64,000 nucleotides of DNA from Arthrobacter sp. MYb229. Lineage in GTDB: Bacteria; Actinomycetota; Actinomycetes; Actinomycetales; Micrococcaceae. Below, in pieces: positions 27,384 through 35,606 of this stretch. The stretch lies in NCBI RefSeq assembly GCF_002975405.1, contig NZ_PCPS01000003.1:369939-433938 (forward strand), written 5' to 3'. Within the stretch, counting starts at the first letter, position 1. Each line of letters starts with the position of its first letter. A model generated the notes under the pieces. That model searched no databases. It had not been told where the DNA came from and saw only the letters and a program-made list of their open reading frames with translations. The translations under genes were made by a program, and so were the position numbers.

Positions 27384-28604
27384 CTACGCCTCCAGCTCTT
27401 GGACCTCTGCAACAATCAGCGAACGCGCCGGCGAATCGGCTGGCAATTCGCGCAAGGCCGCACGCAAAAGGTCGGCATCGGCCAATTGCCGGCCAAGATT
27501 CAACAGCTGCTGCGGCCGACCCCGGTCCAGCGCCATTTCCCGCAACGCCGCCTCGGTCCGATGACGCAGCATCAGGACCCCCGGGGCCTGCGAGCGAACC
27601 AATAGTCCGGGCGAATACAATTGCAACGCCGCTTCCAGGTCCCCTAGCTCCAGCGCATCCCACAGGCGGCCCAAGGTCGTTTGCAGAGCCCACTGCAGCC
27701 GGTAGGGCCGGGAGATCAGCGTCCGTCCGGGAAGTTCGGCCAGGACCTTGCGCAACCTGACCATTTCGGCGCGCACCGTGCCTTCGGCCGCCGCATCGGG
27801 CCGCTCGAAAAGCTCCTCCACCAGCCGGGCGGTATTCATGCCATCACGGTGCTGAGCCAGCAGCGTCAGAATTTCGGCATGCCGCAGTGAAATGGGCAAC
27901 GATCCCAGATACACCCCCTCACAGCGGCCCAGATCCAGATAGTCGGGGTCCGCCACGACCCCGACTCCCGGCAGGAGCAGCTGGGTTTCGGCGGCCATGA
28001 CGGCCGCTTGCAGCAACGGCATCGAATGCGTGGCGATCGCATCCGGGCCGCCGGTCAGGTCGATCGCGCCAATTACCTGTCCGGTGCGCGGGTTCCGAAT
28101 CGGGACCGCCGAGCAGCTGTACTGCTGCGCCCGCTCATACAGGTGCTCAGCGCCCGATACCTGCGACCCGGACCCGGTGGCCAGCGCCATTCCGGGGGCG
28201 GAAGTCCCCACAGACCTCTCGGCCCAGTCGGCACCCGCCATGAAACCGACCCCTTCGGCCTGGCTCAGTGCACCATTGCTGCCGGCAACCCACAGCAAGG
28301 TCCCACCAGCATCGGCCAAGGCGACCAGCAGATTGGCGTCCGTAGCCGCGGGCACGAGCAGCTTTTCAAACACCGGCCAGATGCGCTGCAGTTCGCTCCG
28401 CTCGCGTTCCAGGCGCAACCGCTCGTTGCTCAGCACGGCGGGCTGTTCGACGGCCGAGGCGTGGGCCAATGACCTCTTCCAGGATTCGCGCACATCGCGC
28501 CGCAACGGAAGATCACCCAAGCCAGTGTCGGGGGCGCCTAGGAGTTCGCGGGCTTGCAAGGCCTGGCGCGACGCGTCAGTCCAATTTATGGCGGGCCCGC
28601 TCAT
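27384..28604 (-). CDS. GAF-domain transcriptional regulator
   Basis: A 406-aa protein. Residues about 65-215 form a GAF sensor domain (LLVALADAGGTLLWVAGSNGAL, VPIRNPRTGQVIGAIDLTGG), followed near 245-300 by a winged-helix-like segment (ISLRHAEILTLLAQH, EGTVRAEMVRLRKVL). There is no sigma-54 AAA domain, unlike AcoR. Proteins of this architecture often neighbour acetaldehyde dehydrogenase and DUF779 genes in actinobacteria, so it likely controls the 22116-25340 operon. Ligand unknown. Confidence 0.8.
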   Translation of the reverse strand: MSGPAINWTDASRQALQARELLGAPDTGLGDLPLRRDVRESWKRSLAHASAVEQPAVLSNERLRLERERSELQRIWPVFEKLLVPAATDANLLVALADAGGTLLWVAGSNGALSQAEGVGFMAGADWAERSVGTSAPGMALATGSGSQVSGAEHLYERAQQYSCSAVPIRNPRTGQVIGAIDLTGGPDAIATHSMPLLQAAVMAAETQLLLPGVGVVADPDYLDLGRCEGVYLGSLPISLRHAEILTLLAQHRDGMNTARLVEELFERPDAAAEGTVRAEMVRLRKVLAELPGRTLISRPYRLQWALQTTLGRLWDALELGDLEAALQLYSPGLLVRSQAPGVLMLRHRTEAALREMALDRGRPQQLLNLGRQLADADLLRAALRELPADSPARSLIVAEVQELEA

Positions 28605-28832
28605 ATGCCTCCCCTACCCGGATGAATGGATCGCTTTTGCAATTCCACCCAGCTTAGGCGAACTCCGAAAGCTTTAGTAGAGCCTGCCGCTTATTGCATC
28701 GAGGGACGTAAAATCAAGGCGACAAATCATCTAGAAATAACGTTATCCATAGTCGATAAGTACCCTGAATTTTGGTTGAATTTCCACTTTTTTGCCCGCC
28801 GCTCTTTACCTTCCCCGAGCATCGGAGTATCG

Positions 28833-28850
28833 TACAACCAAATGGTTGTA
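28833..28850. promoter_or_regulatory. Perfect palindrome over the ArsR start codon
   Basis: TACAACCAAATGGTTGTA has 8-bp arms around AA; the ATG of the ArsR gene is inside it. A TATCGT -10-like box lies 8 nt before the ATG, so the transcript is probably leaderless and the repressor would block its own start. Confidence 0.7.
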
Positions 28851-29180
28851 TATGAGTTGAGCGAAGAGCAGACAAACAAGGTTTTCCGCGCCTTGGCAGA
28901 TGCCACACGAAGAGACATCGTGAGGCGAACCCTGCACGCCGAGGTCAGCATCTCCGAACTGGCTGCCAGCTACGACATGTCTTTTGCCGCCGTGCAAAAG
29001 CACGTGGCCGCGCTGGAAGCCGCCGGTCTGGTCAACAAGATCGCACGTGGCCGCGAGCGCATAGTTCGCGGGCAGCCGGACACCATCCGGCACGCGCAGG
29101 AACTACTCTCATCCCTCGAGGACATCTGGCGCCAGCGCATAAGCCGGCTCGATGACTTCCTCGCCGACGAGACTCCCTAA
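28842..29180 (+). CDS. ArsR family transcriptional regulator
   Basis: A 112-aa winged-helix regulator (KVFRALADATRRDIVRRTL, SISELAASYDMSFAAVQKHVAALEAAGLV) without the metal-binding cysteines of ArsR/SmtB sensors. I chose ATG 28842 although the frame is open from 28626, because the family begins here and a palindromic operator covers this codon. The next gene, an AHSA1/SRPBCC protein, follows after 11 nt; this ArsR-AHSA1 pairing is widespread in actinobacteria. Confidence 0.88.
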   Translation: MVVYELSEEQTNKVFRALADATRRDIVRRTLHAEVSISELAASYDMSFAAVQKHVAALEAAGLVNKIARGRERIVRGQPDTIRHAQELLSSLEDIWRQRISRLDDFLADETP

Positions 29181-29191
29181 GGAGTAATCTC

Positions 29192-30163
29192 ATGCCCGTC
29201 ACATCAGTTGTCAAAGACGCAGAATCCCTCACCCTCACGGTCCACGCCGAATTCCCGGTCAAGGTATCCCGGCTCTGGGATGCCTACCTCGATCCGCGCC
29301 AGATCGAGAAGTTCTGGGGACCGGTCGAATACCCGGCAACTTTCACCCGTCACGATGCCGCACCAGGCGGCCGCACCCACTACCACATGACCTCGCCCGA
29401 AGGAGAGGAGTTCCACGGCTACTGGGAATGGAATGAAATCGTCGACCAGAAGTTCTTCGAAGTCACCGACGGTTTTGCAAATGCCGACGGCACGCCCAAC
29501 GCCGAGCTGCCGACCACCCGTATGGTCTTCAGCTTTGATCCGCAGCCAGACGGCACCAAGTTGACCATTACGGCGAATTTCGATTCCGCGGCAGACCTGG
29601 AACAAGTAGTCGACATGGGCATGATCGACGGGACCCGTTCGGCCATGAGCCAGATCGAACAGGTGCTGATAGATCTGCGCAACTATGCCCGAACGTTCAC
29701 CACCGAAACCCAGATTCTTTCGGATACCCAAATTCGCGTTAGCCGCATCATTCGCGGAACCCGCGATCAGGTTTGGCAGGCACACCATGACGCGGCGCTT
29801 ATGAAGCGCTGGCTGCTTGGTCCCGACGGCTGGAAGATGACCGAATGCGTGCTGCCCGAGTCCGTTGGCGGAACCTACCGCTACCGGTGGGAGCCGGAGA
29901 CCGGAACCGAGGGACAGGGCTTTGGATTCACCGGCGAGCTGCTCGAACTACTTCCCAAGTCGTACGAGCGGACCACCGAACAAATGATCGACACCGACTA
30001 TCCGCCGACTATCAACGAGTCGACATTCGCCGAAAGCAGCGAGGGGACACTGCTGTCGATTGTGATCACCTATCCCGATGCCCAGACGCGTGACATGGTG
30101 CTGGCTACCAGAATGACCGACGGGATGGAGGCAAGCTACGCGCGGCTAGAATCTCTGCTCTGA
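29192..30163 (+). CDS. SRPBCC (AHSA1-like) protein with two domains
   Basis: A 323-aa protein composed of two AHSA1/START-like ligand-binding domains in tandem, residues about 10-160 (VSRLWDAYLDPRQIEKFWGP) and about 175-320 (TRDQVWQAHHDAALMKRWLLGPDGWKM). Most members have one domain; the duplication is moderately common. An AAGGAG site precedes ATG 29192. It is co-transcribed with the ArsR gene; the ligand is unknown. Confidence 0.88.
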   Translation: MPVTSVVKDAESLTLTVHAEFPVKVSRLWDAYLDPRQIEKFWGPVEYPATFTRHDAAPGGRTHYHMTSPEGEEFHGYWEWNEIVDQKFFEVTDGFANADGTPNAELPTTRMVFSFDPQPDGTKLTITANFDSAADLEQVVDMGMIDGTRSAMSQIEQVLIDLRNYARTFTTETQILSDTQIRVSRIIRGTRDQVWQAHHDAALMKRWLLGPDGWKMTECVLPESVGGTYRYRWEPETGTEGQGFGFTGELLELLPKSYERTTEQMIDTDYPPTINESTFAESSEGTLLSIVITYPDAQTRDMVLATRMTDGMEASYARLESLL

Positions 30164-30221
30164 ACGCGATTCGCCCCACATCCGGCGCTCGGGCATCCTC
30201 GAATATGAAACACTTGGAAGC

Positions 30222-30923
30222 ATGACTTCCCACAATGTGCGCGCGGGCCTGGATAAGCAGGCCAACCAGGTCCAGGAGATGTTCGATAATGTAGCCCCTC
30301 GCTACGATCTACTCAATACCCTGATGACCGGCGGCATCGTGAATTACTGGCGCAAGATCACCACCGAGGCGATCGCGCCCAAATCCGGCGAGCGCATCCT
30401 GGACCTGGCCGCCGGCACCGGCACCTCGTCGATGCCGCTGGCCAAGGCCGGAGCCACGGTGACCGCCTGCGACATGTCCGAGGGCATGCTGGCCGAGGGG
30501 CGCAAGCGCTACCCGGAGCTTGAGTTCGTCTACGGCGACGGCACCGACCTGCCATTCGAGGACAACTCCTTCGACGCGGTGACCATCTCCTACGGTCTGC
30601 GCAATATCTCGGACACCGAGAAGGCCCTGTCCGAGATGCACCGCGTAACCAAGCCCGGCGGGCGCATCGTGGTGGCCGAGTTCTCCACCCCCACCGTCAC
30701 TCCGATCAAGGTGGCCTACCAGCAGTTCCTGCCGCGCGTAATTCCCGCGCTGGGCTACCTGGTCTCCTCGAACCCTTCGGCCTATGCCTACCTGGCCGAG
30801 TCGATCGCCGCCTGGCCAAACCAGCAGGACTTGGGCCAGAAGTTCATCAATGTTGGCTGGAAGAACGTCGAATTCCGCAACTTGACCGGCGGCGTGGTCG
30901 CCGTGCACCGCGCCTGGAAGTAG
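30222..30923 (+). CDS. menG: Demethylmenaquinone methyltransferase MenG
   Basis: A 233-aa SAM-dependent enzyme that performs the last step of menaquinone synthesis (EC 2.1.1.163). SAM-binding motif I is LDLAAGTGTSSM, and the UbiE/MenG phrases VAPRYDLLNTLMTGG, ITISYGLRNISDTEKALSEM (read here as VTISYGLRNI) and PGGRIVVAEFS are present. A strong terminator follows 17 nt after the stop, so it ends its transcript. Confidence 0.95.
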   Translation: MTSHNVRAGLDKQANQVQEMFDNVAPRYDLLNTLMTGGIVNYWRKITTEAIAPKSGERILDLAAGTGTSSMPLAKAGATVTACDMSEGMLAEGRKRYPELEFVYGDGTDLPFEDNSFDAVTISYGLRNISDTEKALSEMHRVTKPGGRIVVAEFSTPTVTPIKVAYQQFLPRVIPALGYLVSSNPSAYAYLAESIAAWPNQQDLGQKFINVGWKNVEFRNLTGGVVAVHRAWK

Positions 30924-30940
30924 ACCAACGCACTAGCCGG

Positions 30941-30978
30941 CTTTCGGCCCGTATCCGCAAATGGATACGGGCCGAAAG
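30941..30978. terminator. Strong terminator after menG
   Basis: Perfect 16-bp stem (30941-30956 with 30963-30978) and a 6-nt loop. It separates menG from the ABC-F leader. Confidence 0.8.
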
Positions 30979-31016
30979 TGCTCGAGCACACCTTTTCCCG
31001 CCCCATCACCTGCTGT

Positions 31017-31136
31017 TACACTCGATTGCATGGATACCTACTAAGCCAGCCAATGACCAAGCACCCTATTTCCGGTGCAATCCGTTCATTTTGGCTACCG
31101 GCTTCGGTATCCCTTTTTTATGGCTCCTTTAAATAG
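31017..31136 (+). promoter_or_regulatory. Probable attenuator leader of the ABC-F gene, with short leader ORFs
   Basis: A -10-like TACACT (31017-31022) lies 7 nt before a four-codon ORF, MDTY stop (31030-31044). A second leader ORF of 27 codons starts at ATG 31053 and ends with TAG at 31134-31136. Within it lies a terminator hairpin, GGCTACCG/CGGTATCC (31093-31112, one mismatch), followed by a T-rich tract CCCTTTTTTA. AGCCAA (31048-31053) is complementary to TTGGCT (31091-31096) at the 5' arm of the terminator, and GGATACC in the first ORF is complementary to its 3' arm, so alternative folds are possible. This is the plan of antibiotic-responsive attenuators known upstream of other ABC-F genes. 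Confidence 0.55.
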
Positions 31137-31197
31137 TTGAGCCAGCTTCGAGATCCCTAAGCTCGGCAGCCTCTTCACATCCGTGGGAGAGCCACTT

Positions 31198-32805
31198 ATG
31201 CCTTTGACTCCGCCGATCACACTGCACAACCTCAGCTTCAGTTGGCCTACCGGCGAGCGCGCCCTGACTAACCTGGAAGGCACTTTTCCTTCAGGACGCA
31301 CGGGGCTTACCGGCGCGAACGGCAGCGGCAAATCAACTCTTTTGAAGCTCATCGCCGGGCAACTAAGCCCTAGCGAGGGCAGGGTGGAGGCCGCGGAAGA
31401 GCTCGCCTACCTGCCGCAGACACTTACCTTGCATCGGGACACCACCGTGACCGAACTGCTTGGGATCGATAGAACCTATCGCGCGCTGAAAGCCATCGAA
31501 GCCGGAAGCGTAGATCCCGAAGATTTTGATGCGGTGGGAGATAATTGGGACTTGGAGGCCCGGCTGGAGGCTGAACTGAGCCCCTTGGGACTCGGAACAC
31601 TGGATCTGGATCGCCAGGTCGGCACCCTATCGGGCGGCGAAGCGATGCTGCTTGCGGTGCTCGGCCTGCGGCTAGCCGCATTGCCCATCACGCTGCTTGA
31701 CGAACCAACGAACAACCTCGACGCACCAACCCGAGAATTGCTGTACGGGCTCGTGCGCTCCTGGAAGGGTACGTTGATCGTGGTCAGCCACGACATCGAG
31801 ATGCTTGAGCTCATGGATCATACAGTGGAGCTGTACGCAGGAAAACTCAGAGTTTTCGGCGGACCCTACAGCGCCTACCGCGAGCAGTTGGAGACCGAGC
31901 AGCATGCCGCCGAACAGGCAGCAAAAACGGCTAGTGCTTCCCTAAAGGTGGAAAAACGCCAACGCGTCGAAGCCGAAACCAAACTCGCCCGCGCCAAACG
32001 CAAGGGGCGGGCCGAGCAGCTGGGAGGCGGCATCCCCAAGATTCTGGCCAATCATCTACGCCAGAAGTCCGAAGCCAACGCTGGCAAGATGCGTTCAAAC
32101 CTCGACGGCAAAGTTGACAGCGCGCAGACCAAACTCGATCGGGCCGAAGAACGAGTCCGACAGGTAGAGCACATCAATCTGGAATTACCGGATCCGAAAC
32201 TGCCTGCCAGCAAACAGGTTGCCCAGCTGAGTTCGGCCGCAGGTAAACACATTATCCAAGGCCCCGAACGCGTGGCGCTCATCGGCCCCAACGGGTCAGG
32301 TAAGACCACGTTGTTGCGGCAGCTGCTCTTCGGGGATGACGCTGGTGCCGGACCGTCTGGAAGGCTCTATCTGGAGCGGGTTGGCTATCTCCCGCAATTG
32401 CTAGTTGGACTTGACGAAGATCGTAGCGCCATCGAAAACATAGGCGAGGTCGCCCCATCGGCCGCGCCCGGGCAGGTGCGGAATATGCTCGCACGCCTGT
32501 TGCTCCGCGGAGCGAGCGTTGACCGTCCGCTGTCCGCGCTTTCCGGCGGAGAACGTTTTCGCGTTTATCTGGCCTCGCTGCTGCTGTCCGAACCTCCCGT
32601 GCAACTGCTCATTCTCGATGAGCCGACAAATAATCTGGATCTCGAGAGCGTGCGCCAACTCTGCGAGGCGCTGGCTCTCTACCGCGGCGCCTTATTGGTG
32701 GTCAGCCACGACCAGCATTTCTTGGACAAGCTGAATTTGGACTACCAGTTGGAGCTGTCTGCGGAAGGAACCATGACTAAGTCCTATCCCACGCCGGTTC
32801 GGTAG
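31198..32805 (+). CDS. ABC-F family ribosome-associated ATPase
   Basis: A 535-aa soluble protein with two ATP-binding domains and no membrane segment. Domain 1: Walker A GANGSGKST (about 39-47), TLSGGEAM and LLDEPTNNLD. A charged helical linker rich in Lys/Glu/Arg (about 235-335) joins domain 2: GPNGSGKTT, ALSGGERFRVYL and LILDEPTNNLD. ABC-F proteins act on the ribosomal E site, either as translation factors or as antibiotic-resistance (ribosomal protection) proteins. ATG 31198 has a GGGAG site. The upstream attenuator-like leader favours an inducible resistance role, which is inference. Confidence 0.9.
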   Translation: MPLTPPITLHNLSFSWPTGERALTNLEGTFPSGRTGLTGANGSGKSTLLKLIAGQLSPSEGRVEAAEELAYLPQTLTLHRDTTVTELLGIDRTYRALKAIEAGSVDPEDFDAVGDNWDLEARLEAELSPLGLGTLDLDRQVGTLSGGEAMLLAVLGLRLAALPITLLDEPTNNLDAPTRELLYGLVRSWKGTLIVVSHDIEMLELMDHTVELYAGKLRVFGGPYSAYREQLETEQHAAEQAAKTASASLKVEKRQRVEAETKLARAKRKGRAEQLGGGIPKILANHLRQKSEANAGKMRSNLDGKVDSAQTKLDRAEERVRQVEHINLELPDPKLPASKQVAQLSSAAGKHIIQGPERVALIGPNGSGKTTLLRQLLFGDDAGAGPSGRLYLERVGYLPQLLVGLDEDRSAIENIGEVAPSAAPGQVRNMLARLLLRGASVDRPLSALSGGERFRVYLASLLLSEPPVQLLILDEPTNNLDLESVRQLCEALALYRGALLVVSHDQHFLDKLNLDYQLELSAEGTMTKSYPTPVR

Positions 32806-32877
32806 CCCCTCTGCGGCGTGTTGCCGGTTTACACTTGATCAAAGCACACCGCCGAGGACCCCGAAAGCAAGTTGAAA

Positions 32878-33129
32878 ATGTCCTACCCCCAGCGCACCGT
32901 CGAAGTAGTCACCACCGGCCTGGTCATCGATCAGTCTGCAACTCTGCTCTGGAACGACATCCGACGAGCATTCATTTACGAAACCGGCTCCGGCCATGAG
33001 ACCCTCACTTGTGCCGAGTTCATGCTGACCGAGGGCTACAGCGTAGAGATCAACAGTCAGATGCCTGGCTGGGATTCGGCTATCGAGCACCTACCGCAAC
33101 GCATCGAGAATCTGGTTGACGAACGCTAA
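32878..33129 (+). CDS. Hypothetical protein
   Basis: An 83-aa protein of unknown function, starting MSYPQRTVEVVTTGLVIDQSATLLWNDI. It has no membrane segment and no recognised motif. A TTG six bases earlier could also serve as start. It follows the ABC-F gene after 72 nt on the same strand. Confidence 0.6.
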   Translation: MSYPQRTVEVVTTGLVIDQSATLLWNDIRRAFIYETGSGHETLTCAEFMLTEGYSVEINSQMPGWDSAIEHLPQRIENLVDER

Positions 33130-33202
33130 GTGACTCATTGACCCGAAGCATCTAGGGTCATAGGCTCGGTGGGGTAATCACCCGTCTCTGCTGGGAGCCC
33201 CG

Positions 33203-33793
33203 ATGGCCGAGATCGTCTTATTTCACCACGTCCAAGGCCTCACCCCTGGTGTACGAGCCATGGCCGAAGAACTGGAAACTGCTGGCCACAAGGTACATAC
33301 CCTCGATCTCTATGGCGGCGCCCAGCCAGAATCCGTGGAGGCCGGGCAGCAATTAGCGAACTCAATTAGTGAAGCAGAGATCAACCAACAGGTCTCCGCG
33401 CTGCTGGATTCGCTACCGCCAAAATTGGTGTATGTCGGCACCTCATGGGGAGCCTCATTGGCGCAGCGATACGCCCAGCAACGCCCCGGAGCCTTGGCTG
33501 CCGTTCTCCTGGAATCCTTCGTAGATCTGGATGCCGATTTGGGTTTCGGGCCATGGCCGGAGTCGGTGAAGGCCCAGATCCACGGCAAGGATGCAGACCC
33601 ATTCTTCGCATTGGAAGGCGATCTGGGTGCGGCACAAGATTTCGTTGCGGGTCCCGGTAACGGCATCGCTGAGCTCTACACCTATGCGGGAAATCAACAC
33701 CTCTTCACCGATAGCTCGCTTAGTTCCTGCGATCCGAAGGCACGGTCCTTGGTCATGGAACGTGTCCTCGGATTCTTGGCACCATGGGTCTGA
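33203..33793 (+). CDS. Dienelactone hydrolase family protein
   Basis: A 196-aa alpha/beta hydrolase of the dienelactone hydrolase family (MAEIVLFHHVQGLTPGVRAMAEELETAGHKVHTLDLYGG). The nucleophile position lies in VGTSWGASLA, so it is serine instead of the cysteine of classical dienelactone hydrolase; the C-terminal YAGNQHLFTD supplies the catalytic His. A GGGAG ribosome site precedes ATG 33203. Substrate not known. Confidence 0.82.
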   Translation: MAEIVLFHHVQGLTPGVRAMAEELETAGHKVHTLDLYGGAQPESVEAGQQLANSISEAEINQQVSALLDSLPPKLVYVGTSWGASLAQRYAQQRPGALAAVLLESFVDLDADLGFGPWPESVKAQIHGKDADPFFALEGDLGAAQDFVAGPGNGIAELYTYAGNQHLFTDSSLSSCDPKARSLVMERVLGFLAPWV

Positions 33794-33905
33794 TGACAAC
33801 TAGACCCCAGTTATCCACAGATCTTCTGAAGTAACCCAAGACTTCTGAAGCTGCTCCTAGGCTAAGCGGACCGGCAACTTTCCACTCAGCTTCCAGGAGC
33901 ATCCC

Positions 33906-34403
33906 ATGGCCGTCAGCAAGAAACGCCAACAGCACACGCACCGCGAGCGGCGCCGTCAACGCGAACGCTGTGAAGTCAAGGAACGCGCAACGCATCGCCA
34001 AAATCGCTTCACCGTTGCCGTCAATGATCTGTGTGAAGCTGATGGTTACGACGAGGTCCGTGCAGCATTAAGCCAGATGCAGAGGATCGCCCCGGATACG
34101 GAAGAGGCGCTCTCTCGAATCCTTCATGCCGAACCAGGTGAGATCCTCGCCAGCCGGCGAGGCTGGAAATCTGTCACTAATAATCTCAGCGACTTGGAAA
34201 GCGAGGTGTGGATCTACACGCCAACCATTCCGAATGATTGGGACGAATCATCGATTGACCAACCCACGGTGCTCGTCGTTTCGGAATATGACTATTACGA
34301 AATCTTTCCCGCCATGCGCGGCGGAAGGCGTGCCCACGGAATCGCCTTCTACGACAATCCCTTCCGCCTCATTCGAGAATTCCCGCAGATAGAGAGCTGG
34401 TAA
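33906..34403 (+). CDS. Hypothetical protein with a basic N-terminus
   Basis: A 165-aa protein with an AGGAG ribosome site. The first 35 residues are strongly basic (KKRQQHTHRERRRQRER), which could bind nucleic acid; the rest is acidic and contains PTVLVVSEYDYYEIFPAMRGGRR. No family recognised. A strong terminator follows. Confidence 0.65.
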   Translation: MAVSKKRQQHTHRERRRQRERCEVKERATHRQNRFTVAVNDLCEADGYDEVRAALSQMQRIAPDTEEALSRILHAEPGEILASRRGWKSVTNNLSDLESEVWIYTPTIPNDWDESSIDQPTVLVVSEYDYYEIFPAMRGGRRAHGIAFYDNPFRLIREFPQIESW

Positions 34404-34442
34404 AGACTCCTGCCAACCCAGGGCTGACGTCATCATGAAAAA

Positions 34443-34482
34443 GAATCGGGTCCCGCTCGCCTTAGCAAGTGGGACCCGATTC
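34443..34482. terminator. Bidirectional terminator between the hypothetical gene and tRNA-Lys
   Basis: GAATCGGGTCCC (34443-34454) pairs perfectly with GGGACCCGATTC (34471-34482), 16-nt loop. It lies 8 nt past the 3' end of the minus-strand tRNA gene and serves the plus-strand gene as well. Confidence 0.8.
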
Positions 34483-34490
34483 CTATGTTG

Positions 34491-34563
34491 TGCGCCCTGC
34501 GGGGGTCGAACCCGCGACCAATGGATTAAAAGTCCAGTGCTCTACCAACTGAGCTAAAGGCGC
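34491..34563 (-). tRNA. tRNA-Lys (anticodon UUU)
   Basis: 73-nt cloverleaf on the minus strand. Acceptor GCGCCTT pairs with AGGGCGC; the D arm is GCTCAGTTGGTAGAGC; the anticodon loop CTTTTAA gives anticodon UUU; the T arm is GCGGG-TTCGAAC-CCCGC. CCA is not encoded. Confidence 0.95.
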
Positions 34564-34879
34564 ACGGCCGAAGCCAAAATCCATAATACCCGAAGTAGCG
34601 ATTCATCCTTAATCGAGTCAATTTTCCTCGCGTTGCAAGGGGTCCATGGCCATTGAGCGGCCGTTCTGGAACGCGCCATTGCAGATAGTTGCAGGCTCTC
34701 ATTAATGCCAGCGAAGTATGCAATTCAGCTTAGTTCTTGCGGGCAATCCGCCTCGCCGCGAGCACCCTCTCTCGCAGAAATTTCCTGCGCCTTCCGCGAA
34801 TAGTCGGTCTATTCGTATGCGTCGTTTCACACCAAGCCCGATGGGGCACCGTCCACCAAAAAGGAGTAGTCTCGAAGCC
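34564..34879. other. Spacer upstream of the next gene
   Basis: About 315 nt that hold the tRNA promoter on the minus side. The reading frame of the next gene stays open back to 34718, but that part is low in family-like character and has no ribosome site at its start. Confidence 0.45.
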
Positions 34880-35545
34880 ATGAAAGGTGCACGCGCAGGA
34901 TCCAAAGTTGGCCAAGTCTCAGGGTTCAGACATCACAAGCCACGGCCCTTCGCTCCCATAGATTTCGACCCCTATGAAGGCGGCGCCGACCCGGCGCGCA
35001 TCTCGGAAGCAGCCCATCTATCGGCGCAGGCCTTCATTCGCCGCGGTATCGCGAACGAGGACCCTGAGGTTTCGCAAAGGCTAATTCAAGTCGCCGAAAC
35101 AGAAGGCCTGGAGGTTCTTGCAGAGCTCTGGTCCGAAGCCCCTGCAAGGTCCCTGCCGGGAGCCTTGTGGCGCCTCTATGCCATCCGGGCGGCAACCATG
35201 AACAACGCTGAAACCATGTCTGCACGTTTCCGTGCAGGATCCCACCGTGCCGAGGTGGAACGCCTGGTGGCCGGTGTTGCCGAACCGCCGACGGCGGAAG
35301 AACTTAAAAACATGGCAACCTCCATACTTTCCGGAGCCTTCGATGGGGACTTCGCCCACGCGCTGGAACGCACCGCCGCCTATTGCCGGGTTCTCGCGTT
35401 GGGAATGACCGAGCATGCAGATGCAGCAGATCTTGCGCATGAAACCCGCGGCTCAAAACTGACTGCGCGAGCCAAATCGATGGCGAACACCGCAGAGGAC
35501 TTGGAAGCCTGTGCCCGGCTCTGGCGGCTAGGCGCGTTGGACTGA
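34880..35545 (+). CDS. Hypothetical protein
   Basis: A 221-aa soluble protein with no recognised family. Residues 40-215 are mostly helical in character (ISEAAHLSAQAFIRRGIANED, ARAKSMANTAEDLEACARLWRLG), with the phrase LPGALWRLYAIRA midway. Start ATG 34880 follows AAGGAG at a rather long spacing of 13 nt; upstream starts in the same frame cannot be excluded. It is followed by the MFS gene. Confidence 0.7.
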   Translation: MKGARAGSKVGQVSGFRHHKPRPFAPIDFDPYEGGADPARISEAAHLSAQAFIRRGIANEDPEVSQRLIQVAETEGLEVLAELWSEAPARSLPGALWRLYAIRAATMNNAETMSARFRAGSHRAEVERLVAGVAEPPTAEELKNMATSILSGAFDGDFAHALERTAAYCRVLALGMTEHADAADLAHETRGSKLTARAKSMANTAEDLEACARLWRLGALD

Positions 35546-35606
35546 TCGCAGGCGATAAGCCCTTAGGATTGATTTGAGATACTGATATCGACAAAAGGTA
35601 GGCAGA

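Noticed and set aside
29192..30163. Two separate genes for the two AHSA1 domains
   Set aside because: The frame is continuous without internal stop or ribosome site, so it is one two-domain protein.
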